Source: Vreelandella glaciei (GTDB taxonomy: Bacteria; Pseudomonadota; Gammaproteobacteria; Pseudomonadales; Halomonadaceae). From it: a DNA stretch of 64,000 nt. A program made the position numbers and the translations under genes. The notes beneath the pieces are model-generated. The model had not been told where the DNA came from, did not search any database, and saw nothing but the letters and a program-made list of their open reading frames with translations. Shown in pieces: positions 1-7,932 of this stretch. The stretch's first letter is position 1, and the number at the start of each line of letters is the position of its first letter. Location of the stretch: the NCBI RefSeq assembly GCF_013415125.1, contig NZ_JACCDE010000024.1:1-64000 (forward strand), written 5' to 3'.

Positions 1-78
1 GGTCAGCTTTTCAGGTACCATTTTGGAAGCGGCTGTTGGTGTTGGTTTTTGGTGTAAGGCCCTGAAACGTTAACACTT

Positions 79-174
79 TCAGCCGCTTTCTTTTATACCC
101 TGTGAGAAATCCGGGCTAGAAGGCTTGTCCTGGCCCGATTCATTCGGCTGCTGGTTGTTCTGATCTTCAGCCAC
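79..174 (-). CDS. 31-aa ORF overlapping the traK stop; possible aborted start of the next tra gene
   Basis: A GTG codon overlaps the end of traK and opens a 31-codon frame rich in N, Q, S and P that stops at TGA near 79. Its position is where F-type operons carry traB. The composition resembles a hydrophilic cytoplasmic N-terminus, but no transmembrane segment follows before the stop, and no other frame continues cleanly to the window edge. It may be a genuine small coupled ORF or the disrupted start of traB. I cannot decide from 166 bases. Confidence 0.25.
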   Translation of the reverse strand: MAEDQNNQQPNESGQDKPSSPDFSQGIKESG

Positions 175-859
175 GGTCAACCTCCACGACGATCATTCGG
201 GGCTGATCGCGCTCACTTACCGTGTCCCCTTCCAAGGAAACAGCAACGACGCCATCGCGGTAGAAGTCACGAGGCTCGACTTCAAGGGAGGTATCAGAAG
301 ACAGCCGGTAAATATTCACGACATGGCCGGAACCACGGTACTGGGTTTCCGCTGTGAGCTTGAGCGTGCCGCCATTAGGCATTTCAAGTCGGGCACTAGG
401 CGGGGCGCCAGCCGGCTCAAACCCGCTAGGGCGAGCCCCCTGGAAAGCGGACAGGATAGTGTCAGCAATCCAACGATCCTTGGGCCGGCTTTCCCTTTCG
501 GGCTCTGCGGATAGGTCAGGGGCGTTTCGATACCGGAACACCTGGGCATCGATGCCGCTTTCCGGCGCTAGCTTCACCGTGAAGGCCTCGCCGCTTCGCA
601 GCTGGATGAAGATAGAGAACGGGTCGGCTTCGTCTGCAGGACGGATGAGGAGACCACGTTTGCCATCAGTCGGCACAGGGTTGTCACGCAACTCGGCCTC
701 GGGGGGGATAACAATCGTAGAGTACGGCTCTGGGAATACCAGCCGGTTATAAGCATCGGTGGATACAACCACCTTCTGGACATCATCGCTGGCGCTGACA
801 AAGGTGGCGACGGCAAGCGCCGCCACCATGACCAGCCCCTGCATCTTAGGCTTTTTCAT
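167..859 (-). CDS. traK: TraK-like secretin subunit of F-type conjugative T4SS
   Basis: The 230-aa product has an N-terminal signal sequence (MKKPKMQGLVMVAALAVATF, then SAS). It matches the TraK/VirB9-like layout: exported, beta-rich, with a C-terminal domain rich in short strands. In F-type systems TraK forms the outer-membrane core with TraV and TraB. I chose the ATG at 859 rather than the upstream ATG because it follows a GGAGGA-type ribosome site and overlaps the traE stop by four bases (ATGA), which implies translational coupling. The upstream extension to 964 lies wholly inside traE. Family assignment rests on order (traL-traE-traK) plus export signal and is quite secure; residue-level homology was not computed. 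Confidence 0.8.
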   Translation of the reverse strand: MKKPKMQGLVMVAALAVATFVSASDDVQKVVVSTDAYNRLVFPEPYSTIVIPPEAELRDNPVPTDGKRGLLIRPADEADPFSIFIQLRSGEAFTVKLAPESGIDAQVFRYRNAPDLSAEPERESRPKDRWIADTILSAFQGARPSGFEPAGAPPSARLEMPNGGTLKLTAETQYRGSGHVVNIYRLSSDTSLEVEPRDFYRDGVVAVSLEGDTVSERDQPRMIVVEVDRG

Positions 860-1413
860 TCGTCCTCCAAAGAGAAACCAGCGACATACGGAACGCCACC
901 GCTGAAGGAATAGCGGACACGGTAAGCAATCGGTTCGTCTTCGATCTGTTCGGTGCCATGCCAAGCCCGCAAGCGCCCATAAACTCGCACTGTGCCGTCT
1001 AGGACTTGGGTCCCTTCAATGAACAAGGCCTGGGTACGCTCAGATTTCTCCAGGTCTGGAATCCGTGCTTGTAGATCATTGCCGACCTTGGCATAGAGGG
1101 CCGGCGTCATCCGGTTCTGGAACCGAGCGTATTGGCTTCTCACGTTCCTTGGGGTCCAAGAGCTGTGCAGCTGGGCATCCGCCATGGCTATCTCAGTGAG
1201 GTAGCTCGCATCGGTATAACCAGCGCTGGCGCCCACCTCGACCGGCCCATCCACGACGTGCAGGTTGTAGGGAACCAGCCGGGTTGGCATATTGGCGCTG
1301 AGCTGGACATAGCTCTGCAAGACATAGATCAGCAACCCAGTCAGGAGCAGGGTGCAGAACATCCAGCCCCTGGCAGCGACCCACTGATTTCGCAATGCAT
1401 TGAGGTATTTCAT
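856..1413 (-). CDS. traE: TraE-like (VirB8-family) inner-membrane T4SS protein
   Basis: The 185-aa protein has one transmembrane helix near residues 17-38 (FCTLLLTGLLIYVLQSYVQL) preceded by a basic cytoplasmic tail, followed by a periplasmic domain containing PALYAKVGNDLQ and a C-terminal beta-rich part. That topology and length fit TraE of F-type conjugation systems, the counterpart of VirB8, which bridges inner-membrane and core complexes. Its start codon shares one base with the traL stop, and its end overlaps the traK start by four bases, placing it in a coupled operon. Confidence 0.85.
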   Translation of the reverse strand: MKYLNALRNQWVAARGWMFCTLLLTGLLIYVLQSYVQLSANMPTRLVPYNLHVVDGPVEVGASAGYTDASYLTEIAMADAQLHSSWTPRNVRSQYARFQNRMTPALYAKVGNDLQARIPDLEKSERTQALFIEGTQVLDGTVRVYGRLRAWHGTEQIEDEPIAYRVRYSFSGGVPYVAGFSLEDE

Positions 1414-1706
1414 CAGCGAATGTACTCCAATCGCATTGGCCTAGGTGCGTATTTGCCAAGCAGCGGGTCTAACTTGAGCCCCATCCGCCACAAGACATGC
1501 TGCACTTGTCCCCGCTTCTGGCCGGCACGCATCTTCTTAGCCATCATCATGAGAAAGATCCCCGCAAATAGGCCTGGGATAAAAAACCGCATGATGATGC
1601 CCACGCCGATCACCATGATGGCGACAACCACCTCGGTCATCTCCCAGGCGAAGATGGGGATAGGGGCATCAACATCCTGCGGTATCCGATAGGACTCGTT
1701 AGACAT
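1413..1706 (-). CDS. traL: TraL-like (VirB3-family) T4SS membrane protein
   Basis: The 97-aa protein starts with the pattern typical of TraL (YRIPQDVDAPIPIFAWEM), then has two adjacent hydrophobic stretches (residues about 25-55) and an amphipathic C-terminus. TraL/VirB3 is a small inner-membrane component involved in pilus assembly with the TraC/VirB4 ATPase. It sits 17 bases downstream of the pilin gene and abuts traE, the standard A-L-E-K order of F-type transfer operons. Length and order match the family well. Confidence 0.88.
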   Translation of the reverse strand: MSNESYRIPQDVDAPIPIFAWEMTEVVVAIMVIGVGIIMRFFIPGLFAGIFLMMMAKKMRAGQKRGQVQHVLWRMGLKLDPLLGKYAPRPMRLEYIR

Positions 1707-1723
1707 GACCCGCGACTCCTAAC

Positions 1724-2086
1724 TCAGGTGCCTGAGAACCAGCTGAAGATTTCCTTGATCATGAAGGGGCCGACCGCAAAGGCACCGGCGATCCCTAGAC
1801 CCAGGAACGCAGGGGCAGCAGATTGACGTCCAAGGCCCACCAGGCAACCGATGATCAGCGCCAGAATGGAAATGCCGATACCGAAGGGCCCATGCGCCAG
1901 CTCTTCAACCTTGTCAGCGAAGTCTTCAAAGTCTTCCTGTGCCCATGCTGGCATCGCCAGGAAAGCGGTAGTAGCAACCAACAGTGAGCGCTCTGCTGCT
2001 CGCTTCTTGTTCATGCGGAGGCATTCGACTAGATGAGCGAGCTTGCCCTGCTTGGTTGTGGCCTGGGTATCTACGGAAGTAGTCAT
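1724..2086 (-). CDS. traA: TraA-like conjugative pilin precursor
   Basis: The 120-aa product has a long basic leader (residues 1-35), a hydrophobic signal region ending in AMPAWAQ, a short acidic segment (EDFEDFADKVEELA) and two hydrophobic helices near the end. This is the pilin plan: a long leader, cleavage after an A-x-A-like site, and a mature protein of about 70 residues. It would be the major subunit of the conjugative pilus. It precedes traL and overlaps the stop of the transglycosylase gene by four bases. Sequence of pilins varies greatly, so the call depends on position and topology. Confidence 0.75.
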   Translation of the reverse strand: MTTSVDTQATTKQGKLAHLVECLRMNKKRAAERSLLVATTAFLAMPAWAQEDFEDFADKVEELAHGPFGIGISILALIIGCLVGLGRQSAAPAFLGLGIAGAFAVGPFMIKEIFSWFSGT

Positions 2087-2496
2087 TGGTACTGATCTCC
2101 TAATGTCGCGAGGACTTCGTTTGCGTATTGCTGGCCTGCCGGACTATTCGGCGACCCAGCGTTGTAAGCGGCCAATGCCGCCTCCCACTCGCCGTAGCGC
2201 GTGATGTTGTCGTAGAGAATCCACGTCCCTACAGCGAAATTCGTACACTCATTTTCCAACAACTCACGCTCGGTAATTCCCCATTGCTGGAGGTAATTCC
2301 GGTTGGTTTCCTGGTCGAGCCACCATGTATTGACTTGCATAGCGCCTAGGTCGTAAGTGCCATTCTTGTTCGGACCTATGCGACCCACTAATTGCCCTCG
2401 GCTGCCGCTCTCTTGAAGACGCACTGCCGCGACAATCTCGATGGGTACTTGGTAGTAATCAGCGATTTCAGGGACACAATCAGGTAGGGCAATCAT
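2083..2496 (-). CDS. Conjugation-associated lytic transglycosylase (VirB1/Slt-like)
   Basis: The 137-aa product carries the lysozyme-like core of transglycosylases: QESGS with the catalytic Glu near residue 26, then GAMQVNTWW, and AALAAYNAGSPNSP near the end. These enzymes open peptidoglycan locally to let the secretion channel through. I chose the ATG at 2496, eleven bases after an AGGAGGT site; the longer frame to 2604 overlaps the upstream gene entirely. No clear signal peptide is visible at this start, which is unusual for a periplasmic enzyme. It overlaps traA by four bases. Confidence 0.85.
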   Translation of the reverse strand: MIALPDCVPEIADYYQVPIEIVAAVRLQESGSRGQLVGRIGPNKNGTYDLGAMQVNTWWLDQETNRNYLQQWGITERELLENECTNFAVGTWILYDNITRYGEWEAALAAYNAGSPNSPAGQQYANEVLATLGDQYQ

Positions 2497-2506
2497 TGAC
2501 CACCTC

Positions 2507-3286
2507 CTAGCGCTGTTCTTCAGCCACTGCCGCGGATTCCCCAGCGCCAGCTTCGTCGTTGGTTTCTTCTGGGGTGTTCTGCGCTTCAGGCTTGGCCACA
2601 TCAAACGGCGTCATCATCCGCTCAGCGACCATGGCAGTGGGGCTGACACGATCCATCACCAGCCCGACCTCCAGACTTTCCTCGAAGCCGCCTTCTGCTC
2701 CTGGTTTGGGGATCTTTCGCAATAGGCCGGTAACTCGTCCCTCAACATGAAGGGCGGTGCCGGCCTCGTACTCGACAAGTCGATCGACAACGCGCCCAAA
2801 AGCAGCCATGGACACCACGCCGGTATGCTGAAAGGAGCGCCCCAGGTCCGGTCGGTCAGGGCCGATCTGCAGGTACGCTGTGGAGGGTGGTCCCTCCTTC
2901 TCGGGAGTTTTCACCCCCCTCAGCAAGCCAATCGCAATGAAACGATTGAAAAGATGTTTTTCGATGTTGCCCTCGATCATCGGGGCAGCCGGCTGGATGT
3001 TGTTGGCCACCAACTCGGCACTCAGGTGCTGCTCACCCGTGTGGTGTGCACGGCGCACAATGCCGCCAACATGGCCGAAAATTTCAATGTAAGAATCAAC
3101 ATCCAGCTTGGCTGCGCGATCAGATAGATGATTCGGAATTCGGACAATGATCTGATTTACAGATTGGATTAGGGCTTCTGTGCTTCGCTTGTTCTTACCA
3201 ACCTTGAGCACCATCAGGCCAGAACGACCGCGCTCCTTTGGCGTCTCTTTTCGTAGAATCTGGGCGTGGGCGATAAAGACGTTCAT
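2507..3286 (-). CDS. SSB-like (OB-fold) conjugative-element protein, tentative
   Basis: The 259-aa protein is not firmly recognised. A central segment (residues about 165-225) reads like an OB-fold single-stranded DNA-binding protein: MAAFGRVVDRLVEYEAG is followed by alternating strands and an LHVEGRVTG motif resembling the SSB strand pattern. The last 30 residues are acidic and low-complexity, again as in SSB tails, but lack the usual DDDIPF tip. A role in handling transferred single strands is an inference. It overlaps the OmpA gene stop by four bases and lies in the same operon as the pilus genes. Confidence 0.4.
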   Translation of the reverse strand: MNVFIAHAQILRKETPKERGRSGLMVLKVGKNKRSTEALIQSVNQIIVRIPNHLSDRAAKLDVDSYIEIFGHVGGIVRRAHHTGEQHLSAELVANNIQPAAPMIEGNIEKHLFNRFIAIGLLRGVKTPEKEGPPSTAYLQIGPDRPDLGRSFQHTGVVSMAAFGRVVDRLVEYEAGTALHVEGRVTGLLRKIPKPGAEGGFEESLEVGLVMDRVSPTAMVAERMMTPFDVAKPEAQNTPEETNDEAGAGESAAVAEEQR

Positions 3287-3930
3287 TGGTCTGCCTCCAG
3301 GTAAAAAATCTCGGCGCGACGGTTTGCCGCCCGCGCTTCATCAGTCGTGCCGTCAACCAACTTGGGATAGATGCCATGCCCTTCCGTCAGGAACCGGGCC
3401 TTTGGCCAAGCCAAATGGAGCTGTCCCGCGATCGCATCAGCGCGGCGCTGTGAGAGTGAAATGTTGTAGGACTCAGGGCCGATATGGTCGGTGTACCCAA
3501 CAATGAGCACACGGCCAGCCAGGTCTTCTCCTTCCAGGAAGGAAGCCATTTCACGCTGAGAGGTAGGCGTCAGCGTTGTTGAGTCGAACTCGAAATGGAA
3601 GCGCGCCAGAGGCACAGACTCCATGGCGTCCTTGTAGTCATCCGGCATTGAGGCATGGCGCTGCTGCCAATAGGCCTCGTCGTAAACGGTGCCGCCGTAA
3701 GCGTAGCGATCAAGCCCCTGGCCAGCCCCGTAGTACCAGTTGGTGGTACGGGTCGCGTTGACCCCTTGAAGCGTATAGGCAGGGATCACCACATGCCGAC
3801 TGGTCATCGTGTTATACGAATCAGGTAGCGTTGACGTGCGTGCGTGCTCCAGAGCCGGAGGATGTGCTGCACAGCCAGCAAGAACAGCTGTCAGCGAGAC
3901 AGCAAGCACAGGGTTTCGCAGTGTCATCAA
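3283..3930 (-). CDS. OmpA-family outer-membrane lipoprotein
   Basis: The 215-aa product has a lipoprotein signal with lipobox LAGC (Cys at residue 20). Its C-terminal OmpA-like peptidoglycan-binding domain is marked by FEFDSTTLTP, VGYTDHIGPESYN, LSQRRADAI and a final NRRAEI motif. Such proteins tether the envelope around the conjugation channel. The family's key Asp and Arg residues (TDH... and NRRAEI) are present. Starts at 3930 and 3927 (MM) are equivalent; the first overlaps the upstream stop by four bases. Confidence 0.85.
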   Translation of the reverse strand: MMTLRNPVLAVSLTAVLAGCAAHPPALEHARTSTLPDSYNTMTSRHVVIPAYTLQGVNATRTTNWYYGAGQGLDRYAYGGTVYDEAYWQQRHASMPDDYKDAMESVPLARFHFEFDSTTLTPTSQREMASFLEGEDLAGRVLIVGYTDHIGPESYNISLSQRRADAIAGQLHLAWPKARFLTEGHGIYPKLVDGTTDEARAANRRAEIFYLEADQ

Positions 3931-4535
3931 AGGTTCTCCAGGTACTTGATTACCGCCTCGGCCCTCTCGGCAACGTCTCCCGACAGGCTCAATAGCTTCA
4001 CTTCAGAACGAGACACAGCGACAAAGGCAGGGTACTCACGAAGACCTGCCCGACCAGCAAGCCTCGCTGCTCGCTCAATCGCCTCGACAGAGCTGGGATC
4101 GCTGATATGGTCGTCCGCAAACTCGTTCCACCGAACTTGGGGAACATGCAATTGGAGGTGCGCCAGCACATCGTCATAGTCCTTGAGGGGAACCCCGGTT
4201 TCGCCAGCCGTGAGAAAGGCTTTCCGAACGTCATTGGCAACCCCTGGAATAGAGCGAGATGCGTAAAAGGCGCGTTCACGCCATGCGCGTTCAAGGCCGG
4301 TATGGGAAGGCAGGGGAGCGTAGCGGTACTCCAGGCCCGCCGCTTCGACGGCTGCCTGAATAGAAGAGTGGTGTTTGTCCATGGCCTGGCAGTGCGGGCA
4401 ATCGAAGCTGGCAAACTCAACCAGCGCCAGAGGCTGATCATTTCCGGCATGAGCGCCAGCAGCGAGCCCCAAGGTGGCCACGGTGACACCGAGAATTCTA
4501 CGGATGGGGTGTAGCAGGCGGGTAGGGGAAATCAT
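3927..4535 (-). CDS. DsbA-like thiol:disulfide oxidoreductase of the transfer operon
   Basis: The 202-aa protein has a cleavable signal ending in GAHA and a thioredoxin fold with a CPHC active site (FASFDCPHCQAMDK, around residues 45-48), exactly the DsbA-type dipeptide. A cis-proline is likely in LREYPAFVAV. Conjugative operons often include DsbA/DsbC-type proteins that form disulfides in exported pilus and channel subunits. It overlaps its neighbours by four bases on both sides, implying co-translation with the OmpA lipoprotein. Confidence 0.85.
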   Translation of the reverse strand: MISPTRLLHPIRRILGVTVATLGLAAGAHAGNDQPLALVEFASFDCPHCQAMDKHHSSIQAAVEAAGLEYRYAPLPSHTGLERAWRERAFYASRSIPGVANDVRKAFLTAGETGVPLKDYDDVLAHLQLHVPQVRWNEFADDHISDPSSVEAIERAARLAGRAGLREYPAFVAVSRSEVKLLSLSGDVAERAEAVIKYLENL

Positions 4536-4840
4536 TGGTCGCTCTCCCCCGACTGATCACTAGATTCGTTACCTTGGTGGCTTTCGATCCAGGCGTCTTC
4601 GTGCAGCAAGCGCCACACGGTAAAGCGACAAGCATAGTCAGCTGATTCAAACGCCTCATGCACCGATTCCTGTTGCTTAGGAAAGGTTAGCTGCGTCAGT
4701 GAAGTTGCCACATTGCCAAACCAAAGAACGGGCTGACAGGTTCGCTCAATTCGAGCTTCTGAATCGGTCGCCAGGACAATCCATGCGACCCAAACTAATA
4801 TGGCCACGCCAATAAGCGTGCTGCCTCGCATCGCCATCAT
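4532..4840 (-). CDS. Small single-pass membrane protein opening the transfer operon
   Basis: This 102-aa protein is not recognised. After MMAMRGST it has one hydrophobic helix (LIGVAILVWVAWIVLA), then a soluble part with a pair of cysteines (RTCQPVLWFG and DYACRFTVW) that could form a disulfide made by the adjacent DsbA-like enzyme (inference). The C-terminus is acidic and polar. I chose the ATG pair at 4840/4837; the frame to 4975 has a basic leader with no clear ribosome site. It overlaps the next gene by four bases and is the first member of the coupled operon. Confidence 0.55.
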   Translation of the reverse strand: MMAMRGSTLIGVAILVWVAWIVLATDSEARIERTCQPVLWFGNVATSLTQLTFPKQQESVHEAFESADYACRFTVWRLLHEDAWIESHQGNESSDQSGESDQ

Positions 4841-5012
4841 CTCAATTCCGCCTCCCAGCGGTGCTCTCTCATAGGTGCCCTTAATGGGCCTCGCAGGTAG
4901 ATAGGGCAGCCACTGACACTTAACCGGGGGAAGTAGAGATTTTTTTGCGCGAGTCGCTTTGCTGTCGCATGCCAAGGCTTAGAGGGAGATGAAAACGACT
5001 ATCGAGGGAGGC

Positions 5013-5231
5013 TTAGAACAGGGAGAGCTGGGTTTCTTTAGATCGAGGAGAGGGGGAGGCGCCGCTTTGCTCATTGTCGGCTTTTAAATACTCTCCAGAG
5101 GCATCATCAACACCAGCGAGCCACGCCATATCCTCAGGCGACCAAGGACGATAAGGAGAGGGCTGATAGTTGCCCAGCGTTTTGTGTATTTCATGAGACA
5201 GGAGGTAAGCCTCGTAGCACCCTTGATCCAT
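5013..5231 (-). CDS. 72-aa protein ending in a sliding-clamp binding motif
   Basis: No family is recognised. The protein is acidic and soluble, with PYRPWSPEDMAWLAG in the middle. Its last residues are ETQLSLF, which fits the consensus of bacterial beta-clamp binding peptides (QL[SD]LF) seen at the C-terminus of polymerase and mismatch repair proteins. This would link the protein to the replisome, for example in element replication or clamp control. It lies between the methyltransferase gene and the transfer operon, same strand, 84 bases after the former. Confidence 0.55.
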   Translation of the reverse strand: MDQGCYEAYLLSHEIHKTLGNYQPSPYRPWSPEDMAWLAGVDDASGEYLKADNEQSGASPSPRSKETQLSLF

Positions 5232-5315
5232 TACCTTTCCGTTAGGATGTGTTTTCGGAATGCTAACCCAAATGCTAAAGCTGGCGCGATCGCATCGACC
5301 GCGCTAGCTTACTTC

Positions 5316-6974
5316 TTACTGGGCGGGCTTATCAGCCACCAGGATAGTCACGTTTACGCCAGTCCCAGCGAACTCACCCTGATAGCTAGCAGTCCATTCC
5401 ACCTCCCAGCCCGGCAGTAGATCCTTGTCGAGCATGCTGCCGGGGAGGATAGCCACAAGGCGCCCGCCAGGAGCTAGACAACTCGCTGCGGCTTCAAGAT
5501 GATGCAGGGCTCGACCTTTGCTGTACGGAGGGTTCATGACTATTTTGGTGTAGCTTCTGGCCGTATTTGCCCACTCCAGAAAGTCGGCTTGATGGCAGCG
5601 AAACCCCTTCGCCGCTAGCACCTTGCAATGCAGCGGTGCCAGCTCGACACAGGTAGTCCGATCTTTGGGAAGCATATCAGCAATATGGCCCTGGCCAGCA
5701 CTTGGCTCCAGCACCGTATCCTGGTCGTTGATCTCGGCCAATTCTACGACCTCATACGCCAAGCGCTCCGGGGTAGGGTAATACTGGTGGCTCTTATGGT
5801 CAGGGATGCAACCACTGGCAACAATCTCATCCAAAATCGGCTTGGTGTGGTAGTCGAACTCGAACCACGACACTGCGCCGTTATCACTGAATACCTTAAC
5901 CCCACCGATGGCCTTGAGCACCTGCTCAGCCTCAGCCAACGCTACCTTATCCTTCACTCCATAATCGAACTCAATCGCCCAAGGGTTTTCTGTCTTCGGC
6001 GACCGTGTTTCGAGATGTCGAAGGTGGCTAGGGCAGCGGGTAGGGACGCTGCGCATGGAACCGAGTAAATTGATGACCGCAAATTGAAGTGGGCGATCCA
6101 TTAGCACAAAGTCTTTAGGCTTGCGCTTAGGCGGGGTGCGGAACTGGGAAGGAATTGCTGTCGGGTGCAAATGCGCCAGCACTTGGTTTAGGCGAAAAGC
6201 GATTTCGGGGTGTACCTCAAGATGCGCCGTGCCTTTTTTAAAGACCTTCAGGTACAGAGCGCCACCATCAACCATAAACCGCTTGCCTGGGGTGCGCCGT
6301 GCAATATCAATCAATCGGCTAGAGGCCTGCCAGTTTGGTTCATCCCGGCCCATAAATTTAGCAATGACTGAGCGAAGGTCATTGATATGGCCTGCCTGGT
6401 CATGATTCACCGTCTCATAGGAAGTGACGACATAATTGAGGATCATCCGTTTGTAGAAACCTTCAGGCCGATTGGTAACATGCTCACGGCTTAGGGCACG
6501 GAATATACCGTCGACACGCTCAGCTAGGAAGGTGCCGCGCATCATTAGCAGCTCGGTCAGGGTTGCCCTTACGGTTTCCTCAGTGAAGTCAGGGGTTTTC
6601 ATCTCGTTAATCTGCTCCCACCACTCGCTACGGCGAGTCTGAGGCATGAAGTCGAGAACATCGGTCATCTTCAAGGCCCGGTCCCAATATTCAGCGTTCA
6701 GCGCTGCGATCGCGCCTTCTTCAATAAAAATATTCTCTGTGGACAGTGATGAGTAACGTGTGTTGTCGTGCTTGCGATTGCCCTGGATGAAGTAGTTGAC
6801 GACACCTTTACGATCACCATCAAACAGTGCCGCCACTTCTTCCACACGCCTACGCATTGCGTTGTAGCGCCCCACCAGCCCATCGACCATATCTGTCGAG
6901 GCCGGGGCGAAGAACTCCCCCATATCTCCAAGATATTCTGTGCTGTCATAGCTATCAATGGCTTCGTGAATCAT
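5316..6974 (-). CDS. DUF4942-type adenine-specific DNA methyltransferase
   Basis: The 552-aa protein has an N-terminal DUF4942-like region (residues about 1-390) and a C-terminal class I methyltransferase domain. The latter begins at YYPTPERLAYEVV, has the SAM-binding motif LEPSAGQGHIAD (about 415-426) and the catalytic NPPYSKGRALHHL (about 475-487), the N6-adenine signature. Enzymes of this shape are common orphan methyltransferases of plasmids and ICEs, probably protecting incoming DNA or controlling element genes. No partner endonuclease is adjacent. The start at 6974 is preceded by GGGAACGGGACC, a weak ribosome site. Confidence 0.85.
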   Translation of the reverse strand: MIHEAIDSYDSTEYLGDMGEFFAPASTDMVDGLVGRYNAMRRRVEEVAALFDGDRKGVVNYFIQGNRKHDNTRYSSLSTENIFIEEGAIAALNAEYWDRALKMTDVLDFMPQTRRSEWWEQINEMKTPDFTEETVRATLTELLMMRGTFLAERVDGIFRALSREHVTNRPEGFYKRMILNYVVTSYETVNHDQAGHINDLRSVIAKFMGRDEPNWQASSRLIDIARRTPGKRFMVDGGALYLKVFKKGTAHLEVHPEIAFRLNQVLAHLHPTAIPSQFRTPPKRKPKDFVLMDRPLQFAVINLLGSMRSVPTRCPSHLRHLETRSPKTENPWAIEFDYGVKDKVALAEAEQVLKAIGGVKVFSDNGAVSWFEFDYHTKPILDEIVASGCIPDHKSHQYYPTPERLAYEVVELAEINDQDTVLEPSAGQGHIADMLPKDRTTCVELAPLHCKVLAAKGFRCHQADFLEWANTARSYTKIVMNPPYSKGRALHHLEAAASCLAPGGRLVAILPGSMLDKDLLPGWEVEWTASYQGEFAGTGVNVTILVADKPAQ

Positions 6975-7110
6975 GGTCCCGTTCCCTATTTAGTGATCTA
7001 TTACAAGCGAGTTTCCGAGGTGCCTGGCTTCCTGCGTAGGTGACGCCGACCGGCTGCCTTCGTTATGATGTAAACACTTTAATGCAGAATTACTGTTTAC
7101 GGCAAGTAAA

Positions 7111-7131
7111 AATGTGTTCAATGCACACTTT
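7111..7131. promoter_or_regulatory. Probable operator of the TrfB/KorA-like regulator
   Basis: An imperfect inverted repeat, GTGTTCAATGCACAC, lies just upstream of the regulator start. The same right half (TGCACACTTTT) and the same leader wording before the start (GATACCATG versus CATACCATG) recur at 25,133. Autoregulation is inferred from position and repetition. Confidence 0.5.
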
Positions 7132-7143
7132 TTAGGGGATACC

Positions 7144-7461
7144 ATGTCCACAGATGACATCAGCACTCAACAGCTATACGCGGCACTGGCAAGGCTTAGA
7201 ATGAAGGGTCGTGCATGTGATGCAGCTTCAGATGTGATTATGAAGGTGTGCGATACATACGCTAAAGCAGCCAATATGCATGGCGTGTCCAGAGCTGCTG
7301 TTTCTCAGGCAGCAAAGCGAATACAGGCGGAAGTAGATCGGGTGTTCGTGGCAGTCGAGGTGAGATTGCCCAAGGACAAGCTGCTGGCGCTGGATGAATG
7401 GCTAGCGAGCCAAGGAGGGTCAAGACTAACCAGCAGCGACGCTGAGAAAGGAGAACCGTAG
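7144..7461 (+). CDS. TrfB/KorA-like transcriptional repressor
   Basis: The 105-aa protein resembles the TrfB-related family of plasmid global repressors. A helix-turn-helix lies at residues about 45-72 (AKAANMHGVSRAAVSQAAKR), with a preceding helical arm and a short C-terminal tail that may dimerise. KorA of IncP plasmids coordinates replication, stability and transfer genes; a similar role for this element is inferred. I chose ATG 7144 after AGGGGA rather than 7114 because the latter would place the operator inside the coding region. It is transcribed divergently from the methyltransferase gene. Confidence 0.75.
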   Translation: MSTDDISTQQLYAALARLRMKGRACDAASDVIMKVCDTYAKAANMHGVSRAAVSQAAKRIQAEVDRVFVAVEVRLPKDKLLALDEWLASQGGSRLTSSDAEKGEP

Positions 7462-7491
7462 TAGGTTAAGGCGGGGAATATTGACAGGGGA

Positions 7492-7515
7492 AGCGGGCTG
7501 GCAAGCCAACCCGCT
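7492..7515. terminator. Stem-loop between convergent genes
   Basis: AGCGGGCTGGC and GCCAACCCGCT form an 11-bp stem with one mismatch and a two-base loop. It sits between the plus-strand regulator and the minus-strand 122-aa gene, where a bidirectional terminator is expected. There is no T-run, so the call is tentative. Confidence 0.4.
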
Positions 7516-7556
7516 GCATCACATCCTGGATGAAGGTGCTATATAGGCCCAGCAAG

Positions 7557-7925
7557 TCACAAAGAGGGGCGGCGCTCGCCTGCTTCGGGCGGTGCATACT
7601 GGCTAAGGGTAGCCTCCAACTGCTCGGGTATCTCAAGGCAAGAACGAAGCTCGCATTGAGCATGGATCAGTAGCGCCAACTTGGGTGTCCACTCAGGAAG
7701 CCCGAGATGGCCGACATACTCCTCAGCGACAGGGCCAGCCAGAAACTCAGCCGCAGAGAACTGGTGCTTGAGGTTGTTGCTCTTTAGGTCATCAATTGCT
7801 TTCAAAAATACTTGCGTGAGTAACTGGCGGTGGGGCAGCAGCTCCTGCGACTGATGGCAATCGGTCGACACAATGCTCTGGCCTGGGATAAGCACATCAG
7901 CAAGTGCGGAAATTTGTGAGTCCAT
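7557..7925 (-). CDS. Hypothetical 122-aa soluble protein
   Basis: Not recognised. The product is mostly helical, with no transmembrane segment, and contains a central block (KHQFSAAEFLAGPVAEEYVG) and a proline-rich tail. It lies downstream of the PH-domain gene and 7 bases from it, so the two are probably co-transcribed with 8421-8976. A start at 7925 follows GGAGTAG. Nothing in the sequence indicates function. Confidence 0.55.
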   Translation of the reverse strand: MDSQISALADVLIPGQSIVSTDCHQSQELLPHRQLLTQVFLKAIDDLKSNNLKHQFSAAEFLAGPVAEEYVGHLGLPEWTPKLALLIHAQCELRSCLEIPEQLEATLSQYAPPEAGERRPSL

Positions 7926-7932
7926 GATCTAA

